DNA of 64,000 bases from Hyphomicrobiales bacterium (lineage in GTDB: Bacteria > Pseudomonadota > Alphaproteobacteria > Rhizobiales > Beijerinckiaceae). Location of the stretch: positions 16,870-80,869 of the forward strand of contig JAIXTT010000014.1 in the NCBI GenBank assembly GCA_027483795.1, given 5' to 3'. Both the position numbers and the translations under genes were made by a program. Shown here piece after piece: positions 31,928 through 40,716 of the stretch; position 1 is the first letter of the stretch, and each line of letters begins with the position of its first letter. The notes beneath the pieces were generated by a model that did not search any database, had not been told where the DNA came from, and was given only the letters and a program-made list of their open reading frames with translations.

Positions 31928-34450
31928 ATGTTCTCGAACCGCTTCCCCGCCTCGCTTCTCATCGCCGTCACGGGCGTGCTCGTCCTGCCTCCCGTGCTGC
32001 TCGCGATGGGCCTGACCATGACCTCGGCCACCGAGGTCGTCATCTTCGCCATGGCCTGCATGGCGCTGAACATCCTCGTCGGCTGGACGGGCCTCGTCTC
32101 CTTCGGCCACGGCGCATGGTTCGGGCTCGCCGCCTATGCGGCGGGCATCGTGCAGCGCGAATTCATGCCCGGTTCGTTCTTCGGCCCGGCGCTGATCGCA
32201 TTGGCGATCGTCGCGGTGATCTCGACGGCCTTCGGCGCGCTGATCCTGCGCCGTCGCGGCGTCTATTTCTCGCTGCTGACGCTCGCGCTGTCGGCCATGC
32301 TGTTCGTCGTGGCCTTCCGCTGGACGGACGTCACGGGCGGCGAGAACGGGCTCGGGGGCATCACGCGTCCCGAATATTTCGGCTGGAACCTCGAACGTTC
32401 CACGAATTTCTACTGGTTCGTGGCCGCGCTCGGGATCGCGGTGGTCTACGGACTGCACCGGTTCCACAACTCACCGGTCGGCACGGTGCTCGTCGCGATC
32501 CGCGAAAACGAGCAGCGCGCGCGCTTTCTCGGCTATCCGACCGATCGCTACAAGCTCGTCGCCTTCGCTCTTTCGGCCACCGTCACGGGCCTCGCGGGCA
32601 TTCTGCTGCTTTACAAGAACCGCATGACCTCCGCCGAGCCGATTTCGGTGGCCTTCTCCGGCGAACTTCTTGCCATGGTCGTCATCGGCGGCATGCGGAG
32701 CTTCCTCGGGCCCGCGCTGGGCGCGTTGTTCTACGTTCTCTTCCGCGAGTTCCTGTCGATCTACACCGAGAACTGGCTGTTCTGGTTCGGCCTGTTGTTC
32801 GTCGCCTTCATCGTCTTCTCGCCGGAAGGCCTCGTGGGCGTCGCGGGACGCCTTCTTGCGCCCTTCCGCAAGAAGGTGGTCGAGGACGCCGCCATGGCCG
32901 GGCGCAAGATCGAGGAACTGCCCCTCCCCGACTTCCTGAAGCCGAAGAGCGCGCTCGAAGGCCCGATCCTCGAAGCGCATGGAATCGTGAAGCACTTCGG
33001 CGGCATCAAGGCGGTTCAGGGCGTCGACATCACGATGCGCGACCGCACGCTGCATGCGTTGATCGGCCCCAACGGTGCGGGCAAGACGACGGCGTTCAAC
33101 CTGTTGTCCGGCATGTTCGCACCGGATACGGGACGCGTCGTCCTGATGGACAAAGCCATCGGCGGCATGACGCCGGAAAAGATCGCGGAAAGCGGAATCG
33201 GGCGATCCTTCCAGATCACCAACCTGTTCCCCGCCCTGACCGTCGAGGAGAACATCCGCCTCGCCGTCCAGGCCCGGCATTCGGAGCGTTTCGCCATGTG
33301 GCGGGGCGCGCTCTCCATCGACTCGGTCAACGCCGAAACGCGGGAGGTGGTCCGCTATCTCGGCGTCGCGGGCATCGAACATGCCGAGGCGGGGTCGCTC
33401 TCCTACGGCGGTCAGCGTTTGCTGGACATGGGCCTCGCGCTCGCCTCCGCGCCGCGCGTTCTGCTGCTCGACGAGCCCCTCGCGGGCCTCGCCGCCGCGG
33501 AGCGCGTGCGCATCGGCAACATCATCAAGCGCATCTCGTCCGACGTCCCCGTGCTCCTCGTGGAGCACGACATCGACCGCGTCTTCCAATTGGCCGATCA
33601 CGTCACCGTGATGAACGAGGGACGCGTTCTCCTCGACGGCACCGTGGAGGAGGCCCGGACGAGTCCGAAGGTGCAGGAAGTCTATATCGGTTCCGGGTCG
33701 GCGACCGTCGCCGCCAAGCCGCGGGAAACCGCGGCTCGGGCGGAATCGCTGCTGACCCTCGAAGGGATCAACACCTTCTACGGCAAGAGCCACATCATCA
33801 ACGGCGTCACCATGACCGTTCACCAGAACGAGATCGTGGCGCTGCTAGGGCGCAACGGTGCGGGCAAGTCGACGCTGCTCAAGACGATCACGGGCATCGC
33901 GCCCGCGGCGTCAGGCTCGATGAAGCTCGGCGGGATCGAACTGGTCGGCAAGTCCTCGGCGGAGATCGCCCGGCTCGGAGTCGGCTTCGTGCCGCAGGGC
34001 CGCGGCCTCTTCGCGGGCATGACCGTGGCCCAGAATCTCGAACTCGGCAGCCTGAAGCGACGGACGGGCAACGGCATCCATTGGGAAATGGAGCGGATCT
34101 ACGAGTACTTCCCGCGCATCCGCGAACGGCTCGAAAGCCCGGCCGACTATCTCTCGGGCGGCGAGCAGCAGATGGTTGCGGTCGCCCGCGCCCTTTCGGG
34201 CGACGTGCGGGTGCTGCTGCTCGACGAACCCTTCGAGGGCCTTGCGCCCGCGATCGTGGAGCAGCTCTTCGAAAGCTTCGACAAGCTCCGCAAGGAGGTC
34301 GCGATCGTGATCGTGGATCACAATCTCGATCTTGCTTTGGCTTTGTCCGACAGCACGGTCGCCCTCGAACGTGGTCAGGTCATGCATACCGGACCCTCGA
34401 AAGCGTTGAAGGACGATCTCGATCTGCGTCGTAAGGTGTTGTGGCTGTAA
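31928..34450 (+). CDS. Triple fusion: LivM permease + LivG ATPase + LivF ATPase
   Basis: 840 residues joining three proteins normally encoded separately. Residues 1 to about 325 are a LivM-type permease (LNILVGWTGLVSFGHGAWFGLAAYA, GVYFSLLTLALSAM). The first ATPase begins near 340: Walker A at 380 (GPNGAGKTT), the LivG-type ITNLFPALTVEENI, signature LSYGGQRLLD, Walker B LLLDEPLAGL and HDIDRVFQLAD. The second begins near 600: Walker A at 641 (GRNGAGKST), signature LSGGEQQMV, Walker B LLLDEPFEGLAP and DHNLDLAL. All catalytic motifs of both ATPases look intact. One polypeptide thus supplies half the channel and both ATPases. Confidence 0.93.
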   Translation: MFSNRFPASLLIAVTGVLVLPPVLLAMGLTMTSATEVVIFAMACMALNILVGWTGLVSFGHGAWFGLAAYAAGIVQREFMPGSFFGPALIALAIVAVISTAFGALILRRRGVYFSLLTLALSAMLFVVAFRWTDVTGGENGLGGITRPEYFGWNLERSTNFYWFVAALGIAVVYGLHRFHNSPVGTVLVAIRENEQRARFLGYPTDRYKLVAFALSATVTGLAGILLLYKNRMTSAEPISVAFSGELLAMVVIGGMRSFLGPALGALFYVLFREFLSIYTENWLFWFGLLFVAFIVFSPEGLVGVAGRLLAPFRKKVVEDAAMAGRKIEELPLPDFLKPKSALEGPILEAHGIVKHFGGIKAVQGVDITMRDRTLHALIGPNGAGKTTAFNLLSGMFAPDTGRVVLMDKAIGGMTPEKIAESGIGRSFQITNLFPALTVEENIRLAVQARHSERFAMWRGALSIDSVNAETREVVRYLGVAGIEHAEAGSLSYGGQRLLDMGLALASAPRVLLLDEPLAGLAAAERVRIGNIIKRISSDVPVLLVEHDIDRVFQLADHVTVMNEGRVLLDGTVEEARTSPKVQEVYIGSGSATVAAKPRETAARAESLLTLEGINTFYGKSHIINGVTMTVHQNEIVALLGRNGAGKSTLLKTITGIAPAASGSMKLGGIELVGKSSAEIARLGVGFVPQGRGLFAGMTVAQNLELGSLKRRTGNGIHWEMERIYEYFPRIRERLESPADYLSGGEQQMVAVARALSGDVRVLLLDEPFEGLAPAIVEQLFESFDKLRKEVAIVIVDHNLDLALALSDSTVALERGQVMHTGPSKALKDDLDLRRKVLWL

Positions 34451-34558
34451 CGGCGCATAAGGGGGACCGCATGTCGTTGCGGTCGGCGAAACCCGCCGCG
34501 TGACGACATCGAGGGAAGGACGGGCCTGACGGGCCGGGGGAATTCGAAAAGGCGTGAC

Positions 34559-35497
34559 ATGACGGAAACGAACAAGACGGTCGCGATCGTCGGCTCAGGC
34601 CTCATCGGACGCGCATGGGCCTCGATCTTCGCGCGGGCGGGTTGGACCGTGAAGATGACCGACCCTCACGCTCCCACCCTCGCCGCCGCTCCGGCCGCGG
34701 TCCGCGAAGAGCTTCTGATGCTCGCGCGCCACGGTCTCTGCGACGATCCCGAGGGTGCGGCCAAGCGCGTAAGCGCGGCCCCGAGCCTCGCCGCCGCCGT
34801 CGAGGGCGTGTCCTTCGTTCAGGAGAACGGACCCGAAAGGCTCGACCTCAAAAAGACGATCTTCGCGGAACTCGACCGCCTCGCTCCGAAGGATGCGCTG
34901 CTCGTTTCGTCGACCTCCGCGATCGTCGCCTCGCTCTTCACGGAAGATCTCCCGGGCCGCGCACGCTGCCTCGTGGGACACCCGGTGAACCCGCCGCATC
35001 TCATCCCGCTCGTCGAATTGTGCGGCGCGCCGTGGACTGCGCCCGAAGCCGTCGAACGGGCGCGGGCGATCTATGCCTCGATCGGCCAGTCGCCGATCAC
35101 GGTGAAGAAGGAAGCCGACGGCTTCATCCTGAACCGGCTGCAGGGCGCCCTGCTCGCCGAAGCCTTCCGCCTGGTCGGCGAAGGTTACGTATCGGGCGAG
35201 GATCTCGACAAGACGCTGAAGGACGGGCTCGGTCTGCGCTGGTCCTTCATGGGGCCGCTCGAAACCATCGACCTCAATGCGCCCGGCGGCATCGCCGACT
35301 ACTGCGCGCGCTATACGGGCTTCTACAAGCGTCTCGCGTCGGACCCGGCAACGCCTTCGGTCTATGACTCGCCCAATGCCGACCGCGTGATCGCGGAATG
35401 GCCGTATCCCGCGGAACCCGCGCGGATCGAGGCCGGCAGCCGTCGCCGCAACGAGCGCCTCGCCGCGCTCGCCGCACATAAACGTCAACAGCACTGA
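34559..35497 (+). CDS. 3-hydroxyacyl-CoA dehydrogenase family protein (L-carnitine dehydrogenase-like)
   Basis: 312 residues, AAAGG before the ATG. The NAD loop is VAIVGSGLIGRAWASIFARAG and the catalytic region includes VSSTSAIVAS, LVGHPVNPPHLIPLVELCGAP (the family His) and DGFILNRLQGALLAEAFRLVGEGYVS. Single-domain members of this length include L-carnitine and L-gulonate dehydrogenases, acting on free 3-hydroxy acids rather than CoA esters. Directly upstream of a beta-keto acid cleavage enzyme, it probably oxidises a 3-hydroxy acid to the 3-keto acid used by that enzyme. Exact substrate unknown. Confidence 0.85.
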   Translation: MTETNKTVAIVGSGLIGRAWASIFARAGWTVKMTDPHAPTLAAAPAAVREELLMLARHGLCDDPEGAAKRVSAAPSLAAAVEGVSFVQENGPERLDLKKTIFAELDRLAPKDALLVSSTSAIVASLFTEDLPGRARCLVGHPVNPPHLIPLVELCGAPWTAPEAVERARAIYASIGQSPITVKKEADGFILNRLQGALLAEAFRLVGEGYVSGEDLDKTLKDGLGLRWSFMGPLETIDLNAPGGIADYCARYTGFYKRLASDPATPSVYDSPNADRVIAEWPYPAEPARIEAGSRRRNERLAALAAHKRQQH

Positions 35498-35514
35498 GGT
35501 CCGGGGAGGCCGTC

Positions 35515-36441
35515 ATGGCGAAACGTAAAGTCATCATCACCTGCGCGGTAACGGGCGCGATCCATACGCCGTCGATGTCGCCGCATCTGCCGATTACGGC
35601 CGAAGAGATCGCCGATGCGGCCATCGGCGCCGCGGAGGCCGGCGCGGCCATCGTCCATCTGCACGCGCGCAACCCGGAAAACGGCCGTCCGGATCAGACG
35701 CCGGAGGGGTTCGCTCCCTTCGTCAAGGTCATCAAGCAACGCTCGAACGTCGTCATCAACCTCACCTCCGGCGGCTCGCCCGTGATGCGGGTGGAAGAGC
35801 GCGTGCTCCCCGCCAAGCACTTCCAGCCGGAAGTCGCCTCGCTGAACATGGGCACGATGAATTTCGGCCTGTTCGGGATGCTCGACCGTTTCAAGGACTT
35901 CAAGCACGAGTGGGAGCCGCAGCATCTCGGCAACCGCGACATCGTGTTCCGCAACACGTTCAAGGACATCGAGTTCATCTTCGAGACGCTCGGCGCCTCG
36001 GGAACGCGCTTCGAGTTCGAATGCTACGACACCGCCCATCTCTACAACCTGCACTATTATTACCAGCGCGGGATGGTGAAGGGTCCGCTGTTCATTCAGA
36101 CGGTGTTCGGCCTTCTCGGCGGCATCGGCGCGCATCCTGAAGACGTGATGCACATGAAGCGCACGGCCGACCGCCTGTTCGGCGACGATTACCGTTGGTC
36201 GGTGCTCGGCGCGGGCCGCAATCAGCTTCCGATCGCCGCGATGGCGGCGGCCATGGGCGGAAACGTCCGCGTCGGTCTCGAGGATTCCCTCTGGGCGGGT
36301 CCCGGCAAGCTCGCCGAATCCAACGCCCAACAGGTCCGTCTCGCTCGCCAGATCATCGAAGGGTTGGGCCTCGAAATCGCCACCCCCGACGAAGCCCGCG
36401 AAATCCTCGCGCTCAAGGGCGGCGACAAGACGAACATCTGA
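35515..36441 (+). CDS. Beta-keto acid cleavage enzyme (BKACE, DUF849 family)
   Basis: 308 residues, GGGGAGG upstream of the ATG. BKACE proteins condense a 3-keto acid with acetyl-CoA and split it to acetoacetate and a new acyl-CoA, using a Zn ion. The TIM-barrel landmarks are visible: IITCAVTGAIHTPSMSPHLPITAEEIADAA, the Zn-binding HLHAR (AIVHLHARNPENGRPD), SLNMGTMNFG, FECYDTAHLYNL, and VRVGLEDSLWAGPG near the end. It is the last gene of the ABC-dehydrogenase operon, closed by a strong terminator, and completes a hydroxy-acid, keto-acid, cleavage pathway. Confidence 0.92.
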   Translation: MAKRKVIITCAVTGAIHTPSMSPHLPITAEEIADAAIGAAEAGAAIVHLHARNPENGRPDQTPEGFAPFVKVIKQRSNVVINLTSGGSPVMRVEERVLPAKHFQPEVASLNMGTMNFGLFGMLDRFKDFKHEWEPQHLGNRDIVFRNTFKDIEFIFETLGASGTRFEFECYDTAHLYNLHYYYQRGMVKGPLFIQTVFGLLGGIGAHPEDVMHMKRTADRLFGDDYRWSVLGAGRNQLPIAAMAAAMGGNVRVGLEDSLWAGPGKLAESNAQQVRLARQIIEGLGLEIATPDEAREILALKGGDKTNI

Positions 36442-36464
36442 CGCTCCGCCTCAGGTGACGCGTC

Positions 36465-36496
36465 ACGGGCGGGCCCTCCGCGGGCCCGCCCGTTTT
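36465..36496 (+). terminator. Rho-independent terminator of the ABC/BKACE operon
   Basis: Perfect 12-bp stem ACGGGCGGGCCC/GGGCCCGCCCGT with a 5-nt loop and a trailing TTTT, starting 24 bp after the BKACE stop. Confidence 0.9.
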
Positions 36497-36502
36497 CATG
36501 GG

Positions 36503-36883
36503 TCATCCCTCTCGCGGTATCGCGGGGTTCGAAGTGGCCTCGGCGGCGCCGTCGAGCACGTCGTCGAGCAGCGCATGAAGATGGGCGCGCGCCTTGTCGA
36601 AATCGGCCGCAGAGCGTGCGCCGCCCGCGATCCGCTCCGCCGCATGGACGAAGGCGTCGCCGGTTCGCGTCAGGGAATGACGGAATTCGGGGTCGACGAT
36701 GTCCAGAAGATCGACGAGTTCCTCGTAGCGCGAACAGTTCAGGACGGCGTCGACGGCATTCCCGTTTCGCAGCTCGGCCTCCCGCGCCTCCCGACGCAGC
36801 GCCTCCTCGAGGATCTTCGCACGCACCAGAGCCACCATGCGCGCGCGCCGGTCGTCCGGCTTGAAGACGAAGACGTTGGTCAC
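36503..36883 (-). CDS. Hypothetical helical protein divergent from fdhD
   Basis: 126 residues from a GTG at 36883 that has a strong GGAGG six to seven nt upstream; codons further upstream are antisense to fdhD. The protein is mostly helical and charged (RARMVALVRAKILEEALRREAREAELRNG, then YEELVDLLDIVDPEFRHSL and FDKARAHLHALLDDVLDG). I recognise no domain. It lies head-to-head with fdhD, so it may share that promoter region, but a link with formate dehydrogenase is only positional. Confidence 0.6.
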   Translation of the reverse strand: MTNVFVFKPDDRRARMVALVRAKILEEALRREAREAELRNGNAVDAVLNCSRYEELVDLLDIVDPEFRHSLTRTGDAFVHAAERIAGGARSAADFDKARAHLHALLDDVLDGAAEATSNPAIPREG

Positions 36884-37093
36884 GAGCCCCTCCGCATCCG
36901 GTGTCCGATGTCGCGGCGAAACTGCCGGCCGGGGCGTCCATGCTTGCGGCGAGACCTTTCCGTTCCGGGCAGGCGGACATGGATCGGGCGAAAGCGAAAC
37001 ACCCGGGAAACGAAGCATTCCGCGCCTGCGCTCTTTAGAGGGTCGTTTCCGTCGCCGCTTTACTTGTGCCGTCGTCCGCCCGATATCCGGCAC

Positions 37094-37981
37094 ATGACCG
37101 ACATCAAGGAAGAAGACTGGCTCGTCCGCCCGAATCCGCTGGATCCGCGGTTGACCCAGCGCGTGACCGGGATCGACGAAACGGGACGCCCCGTCGAAAC
37201 CTCCGTCACCGTCGAGCGCGCCCTGACGCTTTATCTGAATGCGCGCGAGATCGTCACGATGATGACGATCCTCGACCATCCGGAATGGCTGGCGCTCGGT
37301 TATCTGTTGAACCAGAACATGCTTCGGCCGGACGACATCGTCACCGGCGTCGACTACGACGAGGATCTCGGAGCGGTCGTGGTCCGAACCGATACGGAGA
37401 CCGATTTCGAGGACAAACTCCGCAAGAAGACCCTTACCTCCGGCTGTGCACAGGGCACCGCCTTCGGCGACCTGATGGAAGCGTTGGAAACGATCGTCCT
37501 GCCGCCGTCCGAGGTTCGGACGTCATGGCTGTATCGTTTGACCTCGGCGATCAACACGACGCCTTCGCTCTATCTCGAAGCGGGCGCGATCCATGGCTGC
37601 GTTCTTTGCGAAGGTGACCGACCGCTCGTCTATATGGAGGACGTCGGCCGCCACAATGCCGTTGACAAGGTCGCCGGATGGATGTTCGCGAACAGCATTT
37701 CCGGGGCGGACAAGCTCTTCTACACGACGGGACGTCTCACCTCCGAAATGGTGATCAAGACCGTCCGGATGGGAATCCCGGTTCTGGTCTCCCGCTCCGG
37801 CTTCACGGCCTGGGGCGTCGAGTTGGCTCGAAAATGCGGTCTGACGCTGATCGGCCGCGCCCGCGGCAAACGCTTCGTCGCGCTCTCGGGACAGGAGCGG
37901 ATCGTGTTCGATCAGGATCTCGCCTATGTCGAGAACGAGTCGTTCAAATCCAGACGCAAGGGCTCTCGCGATGACGACTGA
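37094..37981 (+). CDS. fdhD: Formate dehydrogenase accessory sulfurtransferase FdhD
   Basis: 295 residues from the ATG at 37094. FdhD carries sulfur from IscS-type desulfurase to the molybdenum cofactor and is needed for active formate dehydrogenase. Family landmarks are [72 protein letters not shown] and [16 protein letters not shown]. The sulfur-transfer motif, CxxC in E. coli, is SGCAQG here, keeping only the first Cys. It overlaps mobA by 11 bp and heads a small Moco operon facing the fdh structural genes. Confidence 0.92.
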   Translation: MTDIKEEDWLVRPNPLDPRLTQRVTGIDETGRPVETSVTVERALTLYLNAREIVTMMTILDHPEWLALGYLLNQNMLRPDDIVTGVDYDEDLGAVVVRTDTETDFEDKLRKKTLTSGCAQGTAFGDLMEALETIVLPPSEVRTSWLYRLTSAINTTPSLYLEAGAIHGCVLCEGDRPLVYMEDVGRHNAVDKVAGWMFANSISGADKLFYTTGRLTSEMVIKTVRMGIPVLVSRSGFTAWGVELARKCGLTLIGRARGKRFVALSGQERIVFDQDLAYVENESFKSRRKGSRDDD

Positions 37982-38600
37982 AACCAAGCCGCTGGGGGTC
38001 CTCCTCGCGGGCGGATTGGCCCGTCGCATGGGCGGGGGAGACAAGCCGATGCGGATGATCGGCGGCCGCACCATCCTCGAACGCGTCATCGAGCGCTTTT
38101 CCGCGCAATGCGACGGACTGATCCTCAACGCGAACGGCGATCCCGCGCGTTTCGCCTCGACGGGCCTCCCGGTCGTCGCGGACGAAGTCGAAGGTTTCGC
38201 CGGGCCGCTTGCCGGCATTCTCGCCGCGCTCGATTGGGCGGCGGCGAATCGGCCGGACGTCGAAACCGTCGCGAGCATCTCGGCGGATACGCCCTTCCTG
38301 CCGACCGATCTCGTGGAAAGGCTGCAGCAGGCCCGCCGTTCCGCCGGCCAACCGCTCGCCTGCGCCGCGTCGGACGGTCGCACCCATCCGCCGATCGGAC
38401 TCTGGCCCGTAGCCCTTCGCGGCGACCTACGCCACGCTCTGATCGTCGAAAATGAGCGAAAGATCGACCGTTGGACGGCCCGTCACGGCTGCGCATCCGC
38501 CGAATGGCCGAATTCACCCTTCGACCCGTTCTTCAACGCCAACACGCCGGAGGATATCGAAGAGGCCGAGCGGCTCGCGGCACGGTTTGAAGGCGCTTGA
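37971..38600 (+). CDS. mobA: Molybdenum cofactor guanylyltransferase
   Basis: 209 residues. MobA attaches GMP to molybdopterin to give the MGD form used by formate dehydrogenases. The nucleotide loop [19 protein letters not shown] is diagnostic, with [14 protein letters not shown], the SADTPFLP Mg-binding segment and the C-terminal [11 protein letters not shown]. The start ATG lies within the fdhD end, so the two are probably translationally coupled. Confidence 0.95.
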   Translation: MTTETKPLGVLLAGGLARRMGGGDKPMRMIGGRTILERVIERFSAQCDGLILNANGDPARFASTGLPVVADEVEGFAGPLAGILAALDWAAANRPDVETVASISADTPFLPTDLVERLQQARRSAGQPLACAASDGRTHPPIGLWPVALRGDLRHALIVENERKIDRWTARHGCASAEWPNSPFDPFFNANTPEDIEEAERLAARFEGA

Positions 38601-38683
38601 ACGGCTTCGCTCCGAGGACTACATACCGACAGAGAACGACGCGGAAACAATGACATAGCGCGCGTCGGAGGGGAGAGGGAACG

Positions 38684-38851
38684 ATGAAGGCTTTCGCTTT
38701 GGCGGTTCTGGTCGCGATCGGCGGCAGCGTGGCTGCAGCCTACATCCTCGCAGCCGAACAGAAGCTCGCCTATGAGCAATACTCGACGTCGGGCGCCCGC
38801 GTCGGTGACGCCGGCCATAATCTGGTCGGCGCCGACTGGAAGCGTTCATGA
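38684..38851 (+). CDS. 55-residue secreted or membrane-anchored small protein of the fdh locus
   Basis: Small ORF with GGAGAGGGA before its ATG, 83 bp downstream of mobA. The N-terminus MKAFALAVLVAIGGSVAAAYILA is a hydrophobic signal or anchor; the remainder is short and polar (YEQYSTSGARVGDAGHNLVGADWKRS). The GARVGxxGHNLVG stretch resembles a conserved hypothetical family in Hyphomicrobiales as I recall, which supports a real gene. Its stop overlaps the moeA stop by 6 bp on the opposite strand. Role unknown; a periplasmic function near formate dehydrogenase is a positional guess. Confidence 0.65.
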   Translation: MKAFALAVLVAIGGSVAAAYILAAEQKLAYEQYSTSGARVGDAGHNLVGADWKRS

Positions 38852-40102
38852 CAGAGCCGCATAAGGGATGAACCCGACGATTTCGCCGGGTTCGACCCTC
38901 AAGCGGTCTTCGGAAAGCTCGACGAGGCCGTCGCTTTCCGTCAGCGAAGTGATCACGCCCGCGCCTTCGCGCGGGTGTTTTCTTGCGACGACCCGGCCCT
39001 CGATGTCGCGTTCAAGAAGAACACGGACATATTCGCGCCGCCCTTCCTTCTTCTTGTAGGCGAAGCCCGCGATGACGGGCAAAGGCGTCACGGCCTCCAG
39101 CGTACCGCCTGAAAGAGCGGCCATCAGCGGCCGCACCACATGGGCGAAAGTCACGAAGACCGCGACCGGATTGCCCGGCAGGCCCACGAAGGCGGCTTCG
39201 CCCACGACGCCCATGGCCACGGGGCGTCCGGGTTTGATGCCGATGCGCCAGAAGGTGAGCGAGCCGGCGCGCTCCACCGCGCCCTTCACATGGTCCTCTT
39301 CACCCGTCGAAACGCCGCCCGAGGTGATGATGAGATCATGTCCGTGGCCCGCCGAGGCGAGCGCTCGGGCGATGGCCTCACGGTCGTCGGGCAGGATGCC
39401 GAGATCCGTGACGGACGCACCCATCCGCTTCGCGAGAGTCGACAGGACGAACCGGTTGGAATCGTAGAGCGCGCCCGGGCCGAGCGCGCGGCCCGGCTCG
39501 GTCACCTCGTCGCCCGTCGAAAAAACGGCGACGCGGAGCCGCGAGCGCACGGGGACTTCGCGGAAACCGAGCGCGGCCAATAAAGCGATTTCCCGCGGAC
39601 CGATCCGCCGTCCGGCCGCCAATGCCTCCGCCCCTCGCGGCAAATCCTCCCCGGCGGGTCTCATGTTCGCGCCACGGACGAGGCCCGTCGGAAGCCGCAC
39701 CGCCTCGCCGTCCACAACGACGTCTTCCTGCATGAAGACCGTATCGAGTACAGGCGGCATCGGCGCGCCCGTGAAGATGCGGACGGCGGTTCCTATTGCG
39801 GGCGGATGTCCGGCCCAGGATTCACCGGCCGCGACGCGTCCGACGACCGGCAGACGGGTTTCCGCGGAAGGATCCAGGTCGGCGAAGCGAACCGCCCAGC
39901 CGTCGACGGCGGAGTTGTCGAACGGCGGAAGAGCGACGGGCGCCGTCACGGCTTCGGCGAGAAAACGACCGTCGGCTTCGAAGAGAGACACGCTTTCGAC
40001 ACCGGCGGCAGGAGCGATACGGGCGCGTATGGTCTCCAACGCCTCTTCGACGGTCATCAAGGCCCCGCCGAAAGCGAAGCTGTCGCCGCTCAATTGAGCC
40101 AT
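38846..40102 (-). CDS. moeA: Molybdopterin molybdenumtransferase
   Basis: 418 residues. MoeA inserts molybdate into adenylylated molybdopterin. Visible landmarks: LPPFDNSAVDGWAVRFADL, RIFTGAPMPPVLDTVFMQED, VAVFSTGDEVTEPG, YDSNRFVLSTLAKRMG, DLIITSGGVSTGEEDHVKGAVER, IKPGRPVAMG and FVGLPGNPVAVFVTF. Length is normal. It lies 10 bp after mobB, the last gene of the long minus-strand cluster, and converges with the 55-residue ORF. Confidence 0.95.
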   Translation of the reverse strand: MAQLSGDSFAFGGALMTVEEALETIRARIAPAAGVESVSLFEADGRFLAEAVTAPVALPPFDNSAVDGWAVRFADLDPSAETRLPVVGRVAAGESWAGHPPAIGTAVRIFTGAPMPPVLDTVFMQEDVVVDGEAVRLPTGLVRGANMRPAGEDLPRGAEALAAGRRIGPREIALLAALGFREVPVRSRLRVAVFSTGDEVTEPGRALGPGALYDSNRFVLSTLAKRMGASVTDLGILPDDREAIARALASAGHGHDLIITSGGVSTGEEDHVKGAVERAGSLTFWRIGIKPGRPVAMGVVGEAAFVGLPGNPVAVFVTFAHVVRPLMAALSGGTLEAVTPLPVIAGFAYKKKEGRREYVRVLLERDIEGRVVARKHPREGAGVITSLTESDGLVELSEDRLRVEPGEIVGFIPYAALS

Positions 40103-40112
40103 GGTCGCGTCC

Positions 40113-40646
40113 TCAATCCCTCAGGCGCGCCAGTATACGCAACACCTCGTCCCGCGGACGCGCCGCACCCATGACGAAACCCGCGATCGCGTCGACGTCG
40201 TCGAGCCCGAAGACGGGAAGCCCCGCATGCGGCGGCTCGCCGTCCGTCGCCAATCCGATCACGCTCGGGTCGTCGGGATGAAGCCAGGGCTTGCCGTTCG
40301 CGGTGCGGTGAACCTCGAGCTTCGGATGCGGTTCATGCTTGAAGCCCTCGACAAGGACGAGATCCACAGGCGAAAGAAGCGCAAGAAGTTCAGCCAGAAC
40401 GGGCTCACGTTCCGTGCGGAGTTCATGCATCAAGGCCCAGCGTCGGGCCGATCCGACGAGCACTTCGGTGGCGCCCGCCGCACGATGCGAATGGCTGTCC
40501 TTGCCGGGCGTATCGATGTCGAAGGCGTGATGCGCGTGCTTGACCGTCGAAACACGAACGCCGCCCTCCGTCAGGCGCGGGATGAGCCTTGTCAGCAGCG
40601 TCGTCTTTCCCGCGCCGCTCCATCCTGCGATGCCTATCACTTTCAA
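40113..40646 (-). CDS. mobB: Molybdopterin-guanine dinucleotide biosynthesis adaptor protein
   Basis: 177 residues from a TTG at 40646 that has GGAGGGG six nt upstream; an in-frame TTG at 40661 is possible but would place the ribosome site inside the gene. The P-loop GIAGWSGAGKTTLLTRLIP, KHAHHAFDIDTPGKDSHSHRAAGA and LVLVEGFKHEPHPKLEVHR define MobB, a GTP-binding partner of MobA. A terminator hairpin precedes it, so it may depend on read-through from fdhI or its own promoter. Confidence 0.92.
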   Translation of the reverse strand: MKVIGIAGWSGAGKTTLLTRLIPRLTEGGVRVSTVKHAHHAFDIDTPGKDSHSHRAAGATEVLVGSARRWALMHELRTEREPVLAELLALLSPVDLVLVEGFKHEPHPKLEVHRTANGKPWLHPDDPSVIGLATDGEPPHAGLPVFGLDDVDAIAGFVMGAARPRDEVLRILARLRD

Positions 40647-40660
40647 GGGACGCCCCTCCA

Positions 40661-40692
40661 AAGAAAAGGCCCGGCGGTCGAACCGCCGGGCC
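40661..40692 (-). terminator. Terminator between fdhI and mobB
   Basis: Perfect 11-bp stem GGCCCGGCGGT/ACCGCCGGGCC with a 3-nt loop; on the minus strand it is followed by CCTTTTCTTT. It lies 24 bp after the gamma-subunit stop and immediately before mobB. Confidence 0.85.
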
Positions 40693-40716
40693 GATCGTAA
40701 CGATGAGGAAGAAGAC

